From NCBI GenBank assembly GCA_036937835.1, contig CM072875.1, positions 16,399,501 to 16,463,500 on the forward strand: a stretch of DNA of 64,000 bases. Direction: 5' to 3'. The DNA comes from Pampus argenteus (lineage: Eukaryota > Chordata > Actinopteri > Scombriformes > Stromateidae). The translations under genes were made by a program, and so were the position numbers. Positions 1-14,318 of this stretch are shown here, piece after piece; within the stretch, counting starts at the first letter, position 1; every line of letters begins with the position of its first letter. The notes below the pieces were generated by a model. The model made no database searches and was not told the origin of the DNA. It saw only the letters and a program-made list of their open reading frames with translations.

Positions 1-3000
1 CAGATTCATGGTGACTCTATTGTGGGTTGTGAACCATAAACCTGTGCAGGGGGAAAGTATTGTAATTGTTTTGGATTGTGTTTCTTTTTTTTTTTTTTTA
101 AAGATGAATAAAGCATACCCCCTATGTGACTACAGAAGAGTTAGATGGTGTCCTAATTGGTGACAGATGGTACCCCTGCCAGCCCCCGTTAGTGGCCCCT
201 GAAACGAATTCTGGCCCTCAGCAACATCATAACTTGGCCGACTAAATCCAGGGTTGAGGTGACCAGCTGCATGCTAAAAGAACATGAAGGACGTGTGACC
301 ACAGTGAGAGGAGGGCAGCAGCATCAGGGATGAAAAACCCTGAGGGAGACCATCCCTTCACTTTGCTGATATCTGAGCTGTCAGACACGCAATTTCCCAA
401 AACCATTTTCCTGAAAATACAATAATAAAATCCTTTTATGTTCAATTTAACACAATTAAGCAACATCATATACACCCACTCACCTTTAATTCATGTTCCA
501 GTTACTGCATTTCTGGTTTTGTTTTTTTTTGTGATCTGCAGCCTGTTGTGCTCCATTTGATGGGATTGCATTTTTCCATTTGCTCCTTTGAATGGTCGGA
601 CAGGCAGTACAGGAGCAGATAATAATGACCTCCAGTCGAGGCTCGAGGTGTCTTTATCATTTCAGTCTGCAACTCTACATTAATAATTTTAGCCCAAAGA
701 GTATCTTATTGTGCCAGAAATATACTATGGAACTGTGTGGATGCTCCTCCTCGTAATAATGGCCAGTCATGCATTTTTAGCGGACACGAACGTGTTCAAA
801 TGCGGAATAAACCGAACCAAACCACTTCATCTTCCTGTGATTAATGTAAGCAAAAATGCTTATAACAATAATCACATTGTCCACAAATCTTGCAAATTAT
901 ACCACCAGTCTCTGTATTAAGATGAATGCGGTTAGACGCCAAAGTCAGTGTTTCAAGTTGTGTCAAAGATACAGAAGAGGGTTCAGGCAAAAAGTACTGA
1001 CAGAATATTGATTATGAATACAATAAATCTATTCTTGATGTTGATAAATTTATTCAGAAGCTACATTTCAGTCAACCTTCATGAGGTGAATGACGATAAG
1101 CCTTCGTATACAGATTATACACACAAAACACAAACAGAGCTGCTGTCAGGGATGCCTTCAAACTGTTTGAACTAAAGCTGAGCTAATTAGCCAATTAATC
1201 AATTAGCATTATCAATCATGATTGACATAAAGTTTACCTGCACCTATTTTAATAAATGTTTAAGGCATATATCAAGCAAAAACCCACCTTTTCAAATATG
1301 AGGATTTAAATATGTCACTTTGGGTTCTGGGAAGATGTATTTTCTGATTATTTGGAACAAAATCTGCAGAATAATTGATAGTAATTAAAAATAATCATTA
1401 GTTGTGGTCCTAGTTTGTAATGACGGTCAGATCTTGTAAAAAGCGATGGTGGCCGTTTTTCCAGGTATGAATCTTTTCCTGAAGACCAATTTATCATTTA
1501 TTTAGGAAAGTAGACACTTTCTGTAACTAGTGCTGTAAACTTTAATAGTGACGCTGCTTTTCCATGCAAAGGGCAGTGGGTCAGAGACTGTGTTATTATT
1601 TGATATTATGAGTTATTAATATTGAATTATCTGCTTGTTGTAGGTACACATTGATGATAACAGTCTGTCAACTTCACTGTGTTATTTGTTTAAAATTGCT
1701 TGTTGTAGCGTACGTAGAAGTATAGGATGGTGGGAAAAATATACATGAATGTTATAAATTTGTGGACACTACTCAAAGTAGTCAAAGGCTGATTTGCAGC
1801 TGTGTATCAACAAAAACGTAGCAAAGCTAACAAAGCTAACTCGTGACAAAAACGCCTCAGTAGGAATCCAAGCAGAGAATGAGGCTACAGTCCAGGCTCA
1901 GTGTTTAACAGATGAGTGAACACAAGGTGTCCAACCAGGCAATGAGCTGCAAGCGCTTAGGAGTCACACTTCAGAGGAGGTGATTGGCAAAATGCTGTGC
2001 AGACTGAAACCTAGGCCCAGTGAGCAATTGATTGTGACTCTCGTGCGTTACCATGACAACTGCCATGCTTGTGGGTAGTATGGCTGTGATATAGGCCACA
2101 GAGGTAGGTTTTAAGAGGTAACAGGATGTGTCCATGCAAGCAGAAAATCCAAAGTCTATTTTCTGTGGGATCGTAAAATCTTTACGGCTGCTTTTAATGC
2201 TTTTAAAAAGATACCCGGAAAGTATTTGAGGGCATTTCTCTTCCCGTTTTCATGCTTTTTAATCAGCATATTCATATCATCCAGTATCAACCTAGTTCAA
2301 AGTTTGTACAATTCACTCAAACTTGAATCCATTCAATAATAAGACGACACCGACCAACGCAAGAGGTTGATTTTGCTGTCTTTGACATCTCCAAGAAAGT
2401 CCCTGACATGACAAAAATTTGTACAGGAAGTGTTGAGTTCATTAGCTTGCATGTAAACATGAGCTTTAAAACTAATTATTTAATTATTATTAACACTATA
2501 ATTTAGTTATTATTTTTATTAACATCCAGGTTTTGCATACTGTTTTAATGTTAATGTTGCTTTAAAAAGTAAATCTGGAAGAAATGTTAGTGCCCTTATT
2601 GTGGGTTTAGATGACAAATGTAAATTCACTCTGCTAGTAGCTTTGTTTTGATCCCCAACTCCTGAGGGAAATATCCTGCTATTATACTACCGTTAAAGAT
2701 TTCATCGTTTTATTTTCCCTGCTGTTTGTTGTTGGAAAGTGTAAAGTTGGTTTATCGGCGCTTGTTAGAAAAAAAACTGCTGCTGCTGGAAACAAGGTGG
2801 AGAATGGTGAGATTGAACCACAAAAGTTAAGTTTCCTGGATGCTGAGACACCTTTCACACTACCTGTAGTCATGTGACCTACTTTTAACACAAAAATGGC
2901 GATTAGTGCAGCACTTTCTACAACACAATTAATGAGATAAAAGAAGAATACTGCATATACTGCCAGCGCTTACTGCACCCTAAATGAAATCTGCTGCTGC

Positions 3001-3771
3001 ACTTCTATCTGTGGCCTTGACCCAGTGAAGCCACAGCAGGTGTTTACTATCAGCTGTGCCAAAACATCTGCTGTGTCAACACTGACCGGGGTGTTAAATA
3101 TATGTACATAATTATTCATTTAATCATTCTTAACATTACAAATCTGTCAGTAGTTTATTAATATGTTGTGTTTTGTAAAGGAAAGTGAGCTGAATGATCA
3201 CTAATACAGCATATTCTGTTTATCATCATACACAACAAACTGCATACACAGCAAAACTGTCAAGCAACTTCTCATGAACTACCACCGGATTCGAGAACAC
3301 AATTCCTCCACAGTCTCCAGCAACAAAACATCTTCACGTTGCTCTATTTTCAACGCCGTTTCAACGCTGACTCGTGCGAGAGTTTTCACAAGTGCTGCCA
3401 CAAAAAAACAAAAACAAAACAACAAAACAAGACAAGTAGCACGTTAAGTTCATCAACACTCTGGTTGTCAAGACAATAGAATGAATTCCCGGTGACGTCA
3501 GCAGCACACAGCTTTAGTCTGAAGCCCCCTTGTTTCCATGGTGTAGTGCTTTACAGAGGAAGGCATCAACTTCAGTAGAATGGACTAATGTGTCGAGTTG
3601 TGCAGAGAGGCTGAAATGTGATGTGTTTAACGATGTTACTGTGCCGCTGCCAAACGCCTCATTGCTCTGCCTCACACACACACACACACACACACACACT
3701 TTTGTGCATCTAGCTCCCATGCACACACACTTAACCTCTCTTCATGCTGTGTCTACTCAACAATTTCTTAC
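1..3771. other. no gene recognised, left flank
   Basis: I see no convincing exon here on either strand. The open frames are short, AT-rich and lack paired splice signals. If the orphan exon at 3772-3853 is real, this stretch is probably its first intron, since that gene runs toward lower coordinates. A poly-T run lies near 85-100. Nothing else could be supported. Confidence 0.5.
3672..3699. repeat. (CA)n microsatellite
   Basis: An uninterrupted CA dinucleotide run, with shorter CA runs near 3720, 4437 and 4829. It lies just downstream of the orphan exon at 3772-3853, in its putative first intron. Confidence 0.95.
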
Positions 3772-3853
3772 CTATTGTGATGTTGAAGCCATCAATGCTG
3801 AAGGTGGCACTCCGACCCTTCCTAAAGCGATGCTTCTTGGAGGTAGCTTCCAT
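3772..3853 (-). CDS. candidate first coding exon, unidentified gene (orphan exon A)
   Basis: Read on minus, an ATG in a strong context (G at -3 and +4) opens a 27-codon frame beginning MEATSKKHRFRKGRS and ending FSIDGFNITI. It then reaches a good donor (G then gtaag) after the first base of codon 28, so the exon is phase 1. The peptide is basic at the start, with Arg/Lys-rich residues before a Ser-Ala-Thr-Phe-Ser stretch, which looks like real protein rather than chance. A TATAAATT sits about 510 bp upstream and could drive a long 5' UTR. I do not recognise the protein and found no downstream exon, so the gene probably continues off the left edge. The longer plus-strand frame over the same DNA is low-complexity and I regard it as a shadow. 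Confidence 0.45.
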
Positions 3854-3859
3854 TGCATA

Positions 3860-6800
3860 GGCACCCTCCGGTCACCCTTGCGCCTTTTAATCTGTTTTTT
3901 TAACACCTCCTGTCAGTCGCTGTGTCTGAGTCCTCAGTTTCGTTTGGATAACTCTCCTCGTGGAGAGACAAATGTAGTCCTCCGACTACAGCTAGTGCTC
4001 ACAGCGCTGGAGGAGAACTGTCAAAGACTCACCACTTCTTGTTACAGACACAGAGCTGGAGAATATCTCTCAAGTCCTTCTCCACCCCCTTGTCTTTGTT
4101 GTACATATTTTTTTTTTCTCTTTCTTTCCCCTTCTTCTCGCTTCTTTCTCACACCTCAACAAGCTCATTTCAAGAAGCTTATGGCTCTTGATTTGTTTTT
4201 CTTTCTCTGGATCTCCTTCCTCCCCTCCCTCCCCGCTCTCTCTCTCCTCGTATCGCTCCCCAAGAGGTACAGTAGGTGTGTGTAGTGGATGGCGGTGGTA
4301 GTTTGGAGGAGAGGACATCTCTAGGGGTCTTTAAATGAGCGTGGCTCCTCCTACAGTCAGAATTTATAGCAAAAGCATCGAAAGCTCCGATTTGGTATGA
4401 GGCTTATTGTCTTATAGTCGATTTTAGTTTTGCTCACACACACACTCAAACATACAAAAGGTGGGCTAAAATCATGTCAAACATTCACTGGTGCATGAGC
4501 ACTAAGAGGGAAAAAAAGGTAGGAAGACAGCAAGAGAGTGATTATGTGTATTGAACCAATAGTCATTAAATCAATACCACTGCTTTTCATTTTACAGGAG
4601 CTGTTTACTCAGGCGCTAAAAGATGAAGCCCATTAACAACATAAATACTGTTTGTTTTATATAAAAAAAATAAAAGGATGAAGCTCTGATTTATCGATTG
4701 GTCATATTTATAGAACTGCTTATAATTATTTAGTTTTTTTCCTGCTTTTCGAGTATGATCCAGCTAATGTTCGCCCCTTTTTTCTTATATAAACTACTTC
4801 TCCTTTAATCTGTACACACCTCACCGCACACACACACACACACACCTGCACACACCAGACCAACAAAGGATAAAAAGCTCCCCTTATTAGCACCATCTGA
4901 CATTTAGCTCTGGAATTTTTTCGTGTTTCATTTTCCCCTCTGATTAGTGTCTGTGAGCGCTCTTGATGAAAGCTTTTGGCTTGTTCTCACAGCTCCTCAC
5001 AGCTAGACATGCCTATAATAGCGAGCGTACAGATCAGAAGATATAACGTCTATTAATTGTCATGTTGCTAAATTATGGTGCAAATCACTAGTGCACTTCT
5101 ACTGTTTGGCTCTGTTTATATCGCTCACTTCCCTAAGGCGTAGTGTTTAAAGCAAACCACGTCTCTTTTTTTTACTTTATTGAAAACTGCTCATGGTTTA
5201 AACTAACACTGAAACACATCTGCTCTTTGTGTTTGCTCTAGTATCTCCTCTCTTCACTCCCTGCTCCCTCCTAGAGCCAGTTTTCTAGTAACAGCCACGA
5301 TCAGTTATGTAATTTTCCTTCAGTGGCACGTAATATAATCTTTATATATTATTTATAATACTTGGTTGCAAATCTGAGCGGTAACAGTTCAAAATCTGCA
5401 TCGCAATCATACACTGATGAGTGATCAAACATTAAAATTAGCGTGTAACCTCCAAAGGGTAAGTGATCACCTGTTATTAAATAATCACTGATGTGTCAAA
5501 CAAGGATAAACAGCAATATAGACAGTAACTGATGCATAAACGTGTTGGTGTGTCTAAGGAAAAGGAAAAAAAATCAATCACAATCAGGGGATCTATGCAA
5601 TTATAACAGAGCAAGTTTGAGTCACTCGCTACCTTTCCAGCGGACACATTATAGTCTACATTTGTTAGATAATTACACTCTCATCTCATTTTGTTTGCAA
5701 GCTACAGTAAGGGCTCTTTATGCTCTCTTTTTTCCTGTCAGCCAGCAGCTCTCACCAGCCTCCAATTCATACTGTATGTAGCAATTTGTGGGGACCCTAA
5801 TTTTGCAACACTCGCTGTGCAACGTCAAGTGCCGTCTGTTCCTGGGTAGCTTTTATGATAATGAGGGCATGTGTGGGAATATTGCAACTTTGTCATCCTT
5901 TCTTTCAGTCAGCAGACTCCCAGGTAATCATTTATTTGAAAGGCGCACACATGGTTACAATGTGGTTTTTTTAAACCCTTGTTTGTTTTCATTTAAATAT
6001 GAATAGCTTGTTGAGGCCACAGTTGTGTCAACATAATTAATGATGATTATCATATTACTGCAGAGTCCTGTCAACAATATTAAATTCATCCTTATATAAC
6101 GGATCTCAAATATGTGTGTGTAATTATATGTGACATTAATCAAAGAGGTACAAAGGGGCTTAGAGGGTTTTCTTTGAGATTATATTATATGAGAGAGCGA
6201 GTCTATATCATTATATCATGGTCAAAGTTTACTACAGCATATTCAAAGCTTCCCATTTAATGCTTTTGGAGTTATAAATGTTGGAGAGGAGATTATATAA
6301 TATACTTAACTGAAGTAGTGTGCTTCAGCCTTTTATTTTCATGATGCTTTAGATACAACATGTTGTTCCACAAGTGCATGCATTACTTATAAACTCTGTT
6401 AATGCAGGGCATTTTGTAAAAAGCCTCCATAGGTTCTAATGTAAGGATGACAAACCCGTTCAGCTGTTTGTCAGTCTGTGTTTTGATCAGCAGCAGTCAG
6501 GACAACTATTGACCAGACTACCATAACATTTGTTGTGGGTACTGATGTTTCCCCAATGATTCCTGGTAGATGACAACAAGCCTTAGAATTTAATCTCAGT
6601 TGGGTAAATTGTGGAGAAAAAAACTTGACATGCTAGAAATAAAAAACTGACTGCTATTTTGAAATCGGCATGCCAATTTTAGTGTTAATCTGCATAAAAA
6701 TCTGAAATATATATATTTTTTTAATTCTGCTCTGATTGGTCACCCATATAGAGAGTATGTATGTATAGAGAGTATATGCACTGGATTAAAATAAATATGC

Positions 6801-9800
6801 TTGTTCATCATCTGATGAAATACATAACAATGTCAGTTTAAAGAACATTACAGTTTATTTTAGCCTGATGTATTTCCCATAAATGCGGCCATAAACGTAT
6901 TATTTTTTTAAAAGATATTTATCGATGACACTCAATATCTCTTACTTTGATCCTTAACGTTAGATCTTCCTCTGACTGACAAGTTGGTGATGTGAGCAGT
7001 TCCTCTGTGTACAGCCAGGCTGCTGTGCACACAGATGGGAGGACAACTGCCACTTACAACCAGAACTGGAGCAACCCGCCTGCCACCCAGAGAGAAACAC
7101 ACCTAGAGCAGGCTGAACAGAGAGCAGGAGAGTTTCTGCCGAAAAGAAGCACTGAGACCCAGGGAGACGTGAGAGCAGTTGCTCACTAACAACTACGTGT
7201 GTTTAGAGCAGAGAGCAGGAGAGAGAGCGGATGTTTCTGAAGTTTTCTTTCAACTCTGCTGCTTCAAACACTTTCAGGTCATAATTGTAGCATCTGTTGT
7301 CTAGGTATTGATAACATGCTTAGTATTTTGTTAATTCGATTTTTTTATTTGAAGAATGGGGGCACTGATGTATGAAAATAAACGAAATGGGCTAGCAAAA
7401 TGCATTCTGGGATTCTTGGTTGTCCCAAGCTTTGGCCACCTTCACAGCCGACTAATGGTGCACCTTCACATAACAGGCTTAAAATGTACTTAATAGAAAA
7501 GCTGAGTCTGAGGAAGAGGTATCCATATGTGAACAAACCAATGTGCACAGATGAATATGCAGGGTGGTTTATTTAGCTAGCAGGTTTCCCCAGATACAGA
7601 TCTCTATACAGTTAGCCACACTGACTGCTAGAGGCGGCTAGTGTCTGTGTTCACTTTGTTCAGACTCAGAAACAAACTTTTTTTTAGCAATTCATGTTTT
7701 TTAAGATCATGCCCACGTTTGAAAAGATGCAGTTCGCCCTGATGATCATCCTTTGCGATAAACATCTTTTTGTGGATCGCCTGAATCTGTATAACAGAGT
7801 TGAAGAGAGCAAAATTAGCATGAAACATAAGAGACACAACGGGCACATTTATGGGAAATATATCAGGTTGAAATAAACTAGACTTTTGCTTTAAACTGCC
7901 ATGAAACTGTGCCTGGCCGTGGTTTCTAATAGCAACAGGACACACCAATTGAAACCAACTGCTGCTGGGCAGAATAATAACAGTGGAAGAGAAAAACAAA
8001 AAAAGGACCCTCGTCTTAGTTTCATACAGGATTACTTTTGCTCTGTGCTTCTTATTTCAATATAAATGCATTTGTTTTCATTTCAATGACATTTTATGAA
8101 ATTATGTGTTTAATTTTAATCATTATTTAAATTATGCTAATTTGTTTTCACTGCATTGTAATTGATGATTTATAGTTTTAAATAAATACTTATAACACCA
8201 CCACTCATAACTCCACTGTGCTTATTTAATAAAGAGGTAACTGATGCTGCTGATATAGCATAACAAACGCAGATAATTCATTACTCTGCATCTTCCAAGA
8301 GTGTGCCAGGAATATTGGTTTACACGTGTCGAGCAAATTACATCCCATACGGTCAAATGTTGATTTTAACGCCAGGGCGCATCCGAAAAGAGGCATATTG
8401 TGCAACAGCTGCTCTGAGAGGTGTATCCTTTACCCATACATCTGTTGAGTCCTTGTCAAGATCCATTTTCTTAAAGGGTCATTATAAGGGCGACGTCATT
8501 GTCACTAGGCAACGCAGAGGCCTTTCAAACATATATTGCATACATTACACAGAGGATGACAAGGGGTTAATATGGCAAATTGCACTCATTAGGCAAGTGT
8601 GTGTTGTGTTTTCATAGTACATACAGTATATGTATGTTATTTGACTGTGTTATTTTCAGCATGTGTTTTCCTCAACTACATCTCAGTCAGTGTTTTTAGT
8701 GGAATAGAGATGGAACTCATTCAGCTTTGATGGGAGGTTTGCAAAATGAAACAACTTCTTTATGGATTTTTTCTATGGATATAGATTGTTTAGAAAACTT
8801 CAGGTGCTTTTTTTTTTTTTTTTTTAGCAAACTGTATGGTACAGTAGACTGTTTGCACAAAAACACACCTGCTTGCTTTTGCTGTATGTCTATTGAGGAT
8901 GAACTGTCGCTCAACCTTTGATCTGGCCATCAAACACCAGGACAGGCCTTCAGCAATACACATTAATTAGTTGTAAAGATAAAGGGGAAGTGAGGACTAA
9001 TTTAGGGTATTAGAAATATCCTGTTGCACCAAATTAAGTAAAGTGTACCATCTGTATTTATAGTGTGTAAAGGCCTCAACCAATAAAAAACAATTTATTT
9101 TACAAGTAGCCTCTCACTCTTATGAATGCAGAATTTAAAAAGTCAACTAAATGCATTCTTCATTTTCTGAATACTGATAAGCATTTTAATGTGTCATTCA
9201 CATAAACATAGAATTAGTTTTAAGATTTATTTTTTGATTATATCATCTGTCCCAGTAGCGCATTACTATTTAACACAACAAATAGACAATCAGACAGAAA
9301 AACAAGCTCATTAGAGGTCTCCCCTAGACTGTGGCACTGACACGCACTTTGTCAGTCCCCACACCACTGTCACCACAGTGACACAGTCATGTAATTAAGA
9401 CACACAGGGTGCTAGAGAGCCTGCCTTTTCCCCTGCTAAATACTCATTAGAGCCACCTTTAAGGGTAATGTTAACGTTGTGTTGCAAACCTGAGGGAAAT
9501 GAGCTGACAAAACAGGACTACATGAACTGCCATCTGAATCCTGCACCACTAACATCCTGAACAAAATGAAATAAAAAAATTTAAAAAAAGTCTCAAGTTA
9601 CTGTATATAGCGCACAACTATGTGCTAATGATTTTTGCACCAGCATGGGTCTGGATCAAAGAGGTAAAGCCACATGGGTGAGTGTTAGGTCAGTACAGAT
9701 AACAAATATAAATCTTTTGATTAGAAACAGACATCTTACACACCCCGGGTATCTTCCTCCCAACAGACCAAAGCAGCTAATTAGTATTATTTGAACAGAG

Positions 9801-12800
9801 TCAGAAAACTTATGGGCAATACCGTGCTTTTCATGAAGAACGTCACACATGCAGACCAAAGTGCATCGCTTGCACAGAGGACACAGCAATGAAAGAGCTC
9901 ATACACCAGAAACTAAACATTTGCTATGGATGTTGATTGTAAAAATATCAAATAAACCAGTAAAATCGTGTTAAATACATACACAAATACAGTAATACTA
10001 TTATATTATAAGTAGCAGGGATGCAATGATCACAATTTTTCATTCCCTATATCAAAACGTATTCATAAACTTATTGGTATTATTTTATGTTAAGTTAACA
10101 CAAGGCTGATGTGATTTGTGTTGTGCTGAATACTGAATACTCAACAGAGACTACGTTTGTCTTTGTTAGTCTTCGTTGCTAATGTTGTTTTACGGGTTGT
10201 TCCCATTGTCGACTTGCATATTGGATCGAATTCGGGCTCTAAGATGTACGGACGTATTCAAGAACTGTCCATTTTGAACGAAGAGCGAGAAAAATATGTG
10301 AAATCCTTCTACCAGTAGGCAATTTGAGGGGGGGCTAAGGGGCGATGTTATTACCTTGTTAGCAAAATGATCAAAATGCATCCCGGCCACCCCCCACACT
10401 TTCCATCCTTCAGATGGATATGTTAGTCTACTCTGCCCGACTCATGGATGTTTTATCTGACTGGGGTTTGTGCAAGTTAGCATCTATGGCTCTGACCGTA
10501 GCTCGGAAATATCAGTAACCTAACCGTATTTGTATTTACAAATCCACAGTTCTTGAGTAGTAGACTTTTTTTTTCCATCTTTTTTTCTCAGTCCCGCCTT
10601 TCTGTCAGTTTCATCTGGGATCAATAATATTCTCTAAACTATATACTATAAATAGTGGTGTGTCACTTTCATGATCAAAGTCACAACGTGTAGTCTCTGA
10701 AGAGCGAGAGGGTCATGGAGACACACTGCTGCCTATAGTATTCCTATAATACTTATATGATTAATTGACTGAGAATACACCCTCAGACCAAGTCACCTCT
10801 CTAACAAAATATTCTATGGGAGACATGACAGCTTTTACTATAGATGTTGGGTGTATCCTGTGAGCGGAGCAGGTAATGTGAGGAAATTAACCTGCACTGA
10901 CCGCAATTCGAGGTAAAGGTTATACCGTCAAAACTAAAAAAGGACAAGATGTGAAGATGAAAGAATAGATGAAACACATATTTGCCATATGGGGCACACT
11001 CGCTGGATCCGTTGTCATTTTTAAATTGATATCAATTACTTATGATGTGTGTCACAGCTGCATCACATGTCACTGGGTTTGTGGAGGATTATTTTGTATT
11101 GTTTTGCTGTCTCACAGAAGAATTATTTTCATTGATTCATTGTTGCATAACAAACTGAAAATGACGTAGTTTGTCCTTCGAACTTTAACAGACTGATGGC
11201 CGATGTTCCACAGATCAATGCATGAACACAAAACACTATTTATTCAGGATTTTGTGAATAAATATGACTCAAACTTTCATTGAATTTGTAACTGCATTTT
11301 ATACACTCAAATGTCTATTCGGTTTTAAAACAAATTACAGCCATTGATCAAGAGGCAAGTTGTAATATAATTTAAGCACATAAAATTTTCATCTCTTATT
11401 TCTATACTATATTATCTTTTTAAAGTCCTGTCAAAGCAAGTGCAGTGTCCAATTACAAAAGCGATTTCTGAGCTGAATTTATTAATGAAGCATGCACACA
11501 ACAAATACATACGTTAGCAGCGCACGTTGAGTTGTTTACACACTGTATCCTCTAATGCCTTATCTGGATTTATATATGAACACTTTCCTGCAATATTCAT
11601 GGACATTTACTATACGCAATCAACAAAAAGCTCAAACTCCAAAACAAAATGGATCTTTTTGGAGAGTCTTTATGTTTCTAAATAAAAGTATAAATTCACA
11701 AACATTGAGTGTGCCGCTTATGGGCTTTTAACAAATATTTTTTTCATTGGCGTGTTATCAACAGAAAAATCTTTTAAATAGCTCAAAAATGAATGATGGA
11801 TACACGAATAATAGAGAATAAACAAATCCTGCATGAATAAAGAAATTGAAAGAACTCTGGATCTCTATTTTTTTTCTACACGACTGGAAATCTGCTACAA
11901 TTTTTCTCCTCAGGAATGACAAGTCATCACAACCTTGAACATTTTGCAGTTTCTTATCCCGCGCCATCTATTAAAATACCATTCAGTATAATTAATATAT
12001 GCTACAAGAGTGACTTCAGCTTCTTGAACGCCACAGGAATCTCTCTGAATATGACCTAGTTCTTGTTCCAGTAATGCAATCAACAGCAGTGTAATTGCAG
12101 CTCTTCAACATCACTATTATTATAGAATCACTCCAGCGGGTTATGTTTACACATGACTGTATTTTCAAAATAAGACATTTACCATAAAGCTACACTGGGC
12201 ATGTATTCTGGATAGCTGAAACAACCTTAGCAGGGTTTAAAATTGCCTAAAATGATCTATCCATCCTAATTATGTGGGTGTCTAGTCATGGTTTGAAGAT
12301 GTTAGAGCCGATGTCTGATGTCTTTTCTCAGCAGTCTCTTTACTTCAGATGTAAGCAGTAATTGAGATCTGTACACCGCTGGGACTGTCTGACACTGGAG
12401 GGACCCAACCAGATGAGCTTATCGGGAGGAAGGTGTCTGTGTTTTGTTCCTCAGGAGGAAGCAGATGAGTGTACAGTCAGCTGAGAGTCAAGGAGGAGAC
12501 TCCCCAATACACATGAACATCACTGGGGACAAGGGAGGAAACTCAACGGGAGTCTACGCTGTCATACAGTCATGGAAACGCCACAGTACAGATGGTATTT
12601 TAGGAGTCAGCCAGGGAGAGATATGTTCCTCTGAGACAGACATGCAGGGAGTGGGAACTAGAGGCAACAGCAATGGAGAAGACTGAAGATAAACAGGACA
12701 AAATGAAGGAAACTCAGTTCACTACAGAGTAACATGACGAAACTGTAAGAAAACATTAAATCAGTTTTCAGGGGTAAAATTGATGCATTTGCAAGTGAAC

Positions 12801-14318
12801 TTTCACATTAGCTGAATCACAAATTTAAATCAGGCTCAGCTAATGTACACGGATGCACTGGACCGTTACAATATAGTCAAGCATTGTTCCTTCCTTTGAG
12901 AAACAATAATTTAGAATCAATAGGGCTGTTATGTTTGGTTTATTTTAGTCTGGGGGGGGGGGTCACCCGACAGATCAAAGAGATGCTTTGCTTGTGGAGA
13001 TATGTTGCATTGAGGCTGGCCTTCAAAGAGCTCAGAATACATTCAGTGAATACCTTATTTCAGTGGCACATTCACAGTAATCCTCTGAAGTGACCAGTTG
13101 CTCTCATCTACAGATAAATCCATGAACCGAGCCACATGCAGTACGAAATAACAGAACAGCTGTATTTGAGATCTGAACGCTCCGATAAAACTGAGAAATG
13201 TTTAGGTTTATGAGAAAAGGTTAAATTACTAAAAAAAAAAAAAAAACATCCCTTGTCATCCTAAACCTATTGATTGATAATGAGGATAATAGTTGTAGCA
13301 ATACCTGCATTTTCATATATGACCTTCAGTTGATGAAACAAAAAAAACATGCAACTAAACGGCATGTTTGTTTTTCCACTGCACTACAATTATCAGATAT
13401 AGTAACTTGTAAGATTACTCACAGAAAACCTACAATAAGTTTATATAGTGATAAAAGTAAAGGGATAATCTACCCAATAGTATATAAAATTAAACTCTGC
13501 TCCACTTCGATGAGCTTCAACCTTAAAAATGCTGCATATACAGTATGTTACTAGTAATAATCTGATTCCATAACATATGATAAGATGTGATAATAACACT
13601 GACAGGAGACATACTGAAGCCCAGTGAGTGCTTTACCTTATGATATGCTTAATACATATTGTATATCATCTCATGAAAACATGTTAATGTTCTCCCTTAA
13701 GATAAAACGCTTTGTTTGTTATGTGTTGCTGGGTGATTATTAAAAAAAAACACAAAAAAACACTGAGCTTCGAGTTGGGACTGGACATGAAGTTCTTTGT
13801 TTGCACTGTTAAAAGTTCAAAGATGTTTATGTTCTCGTTTATTTCACCGCTGCAACAGCACTAAATTTAGTTTGGTATTTCTACAGTGCTATTAGTACAT
13901 CTGGATACTTCTTCCAGCATGTTCACTTCTCAACTTGATTCTATTCATTATAGTGTGACTGATGCATTTAACAAACATGGACATGATTGCAACAGGTGAG
14001 TAACTTCAATGACACAAACAAAGTGGCATTATGATGACTTTCATTGTGTCATTGTTTGTAAATTATAATAATAATAATAATAGCCTAAATGATAATACAT
14101 TTAATTTGTACTACACTATACACGCAGTGAACATAAAGAAAATAACAAGAGCTATTAAGAGTTATTGTTAAGAGACTGTATTGTTGAGTTTTGTGCAGTT
14201 CTGTGTGTATTTTATTGTTGAGTTTCAGGTATTTTAAAGGTTCATCTTGAATTGCAGAATAACACATAAACGTTACATTAATGGGTTGTTTTTCCTCTAC
14301 AGTAACTGTTCAACTCAC
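3860..14318. other. gene-poor stretch
   Basis: Beyond the putative 5' UTR/promoter of orphan exon A (to about 4370), I could not support any exon in these 10 kb. Open frames are short and AT-rich without believable splice sites. The sequence holds homopolymer runs (for example T near 8808-8825 and G near 12952-12962) and an ATA run near 14068-14082. If both orphan exons belong to one gene, this is intron. Confidence 0.5.
4361..4368 (-). promoter_or_regulatory. candidate TATA box upstream of orphan exon A
   Basis: TATAAATT on the minus strand, inside a locally GC-richer stretch (about 4280-4370) and upstream of the strong-context ATG at 3853. A start site would fall near 4335, giving a 5' UTR of about 480 bases. 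This is a motif match plus position only; TATA-like strings are common in AT-rich DNA. Confidence 0.3.

Noticed and set aside
3530..4285. 251-residue plus-strand open frame
   Set aside because: It runs through a CA microsatellite (HTHTHT) and CT-rich runs, with no recognisable domain; the minus-strand exon at 3772-3853 explains the same DNA better.
12444..12686. 80-residue plus-strand open frame with protein-like composition
   Set aside because: No homology I recognise, no splice signals or promoter nearby, isolated in a gene-poor stretch; not enough to call an exon.
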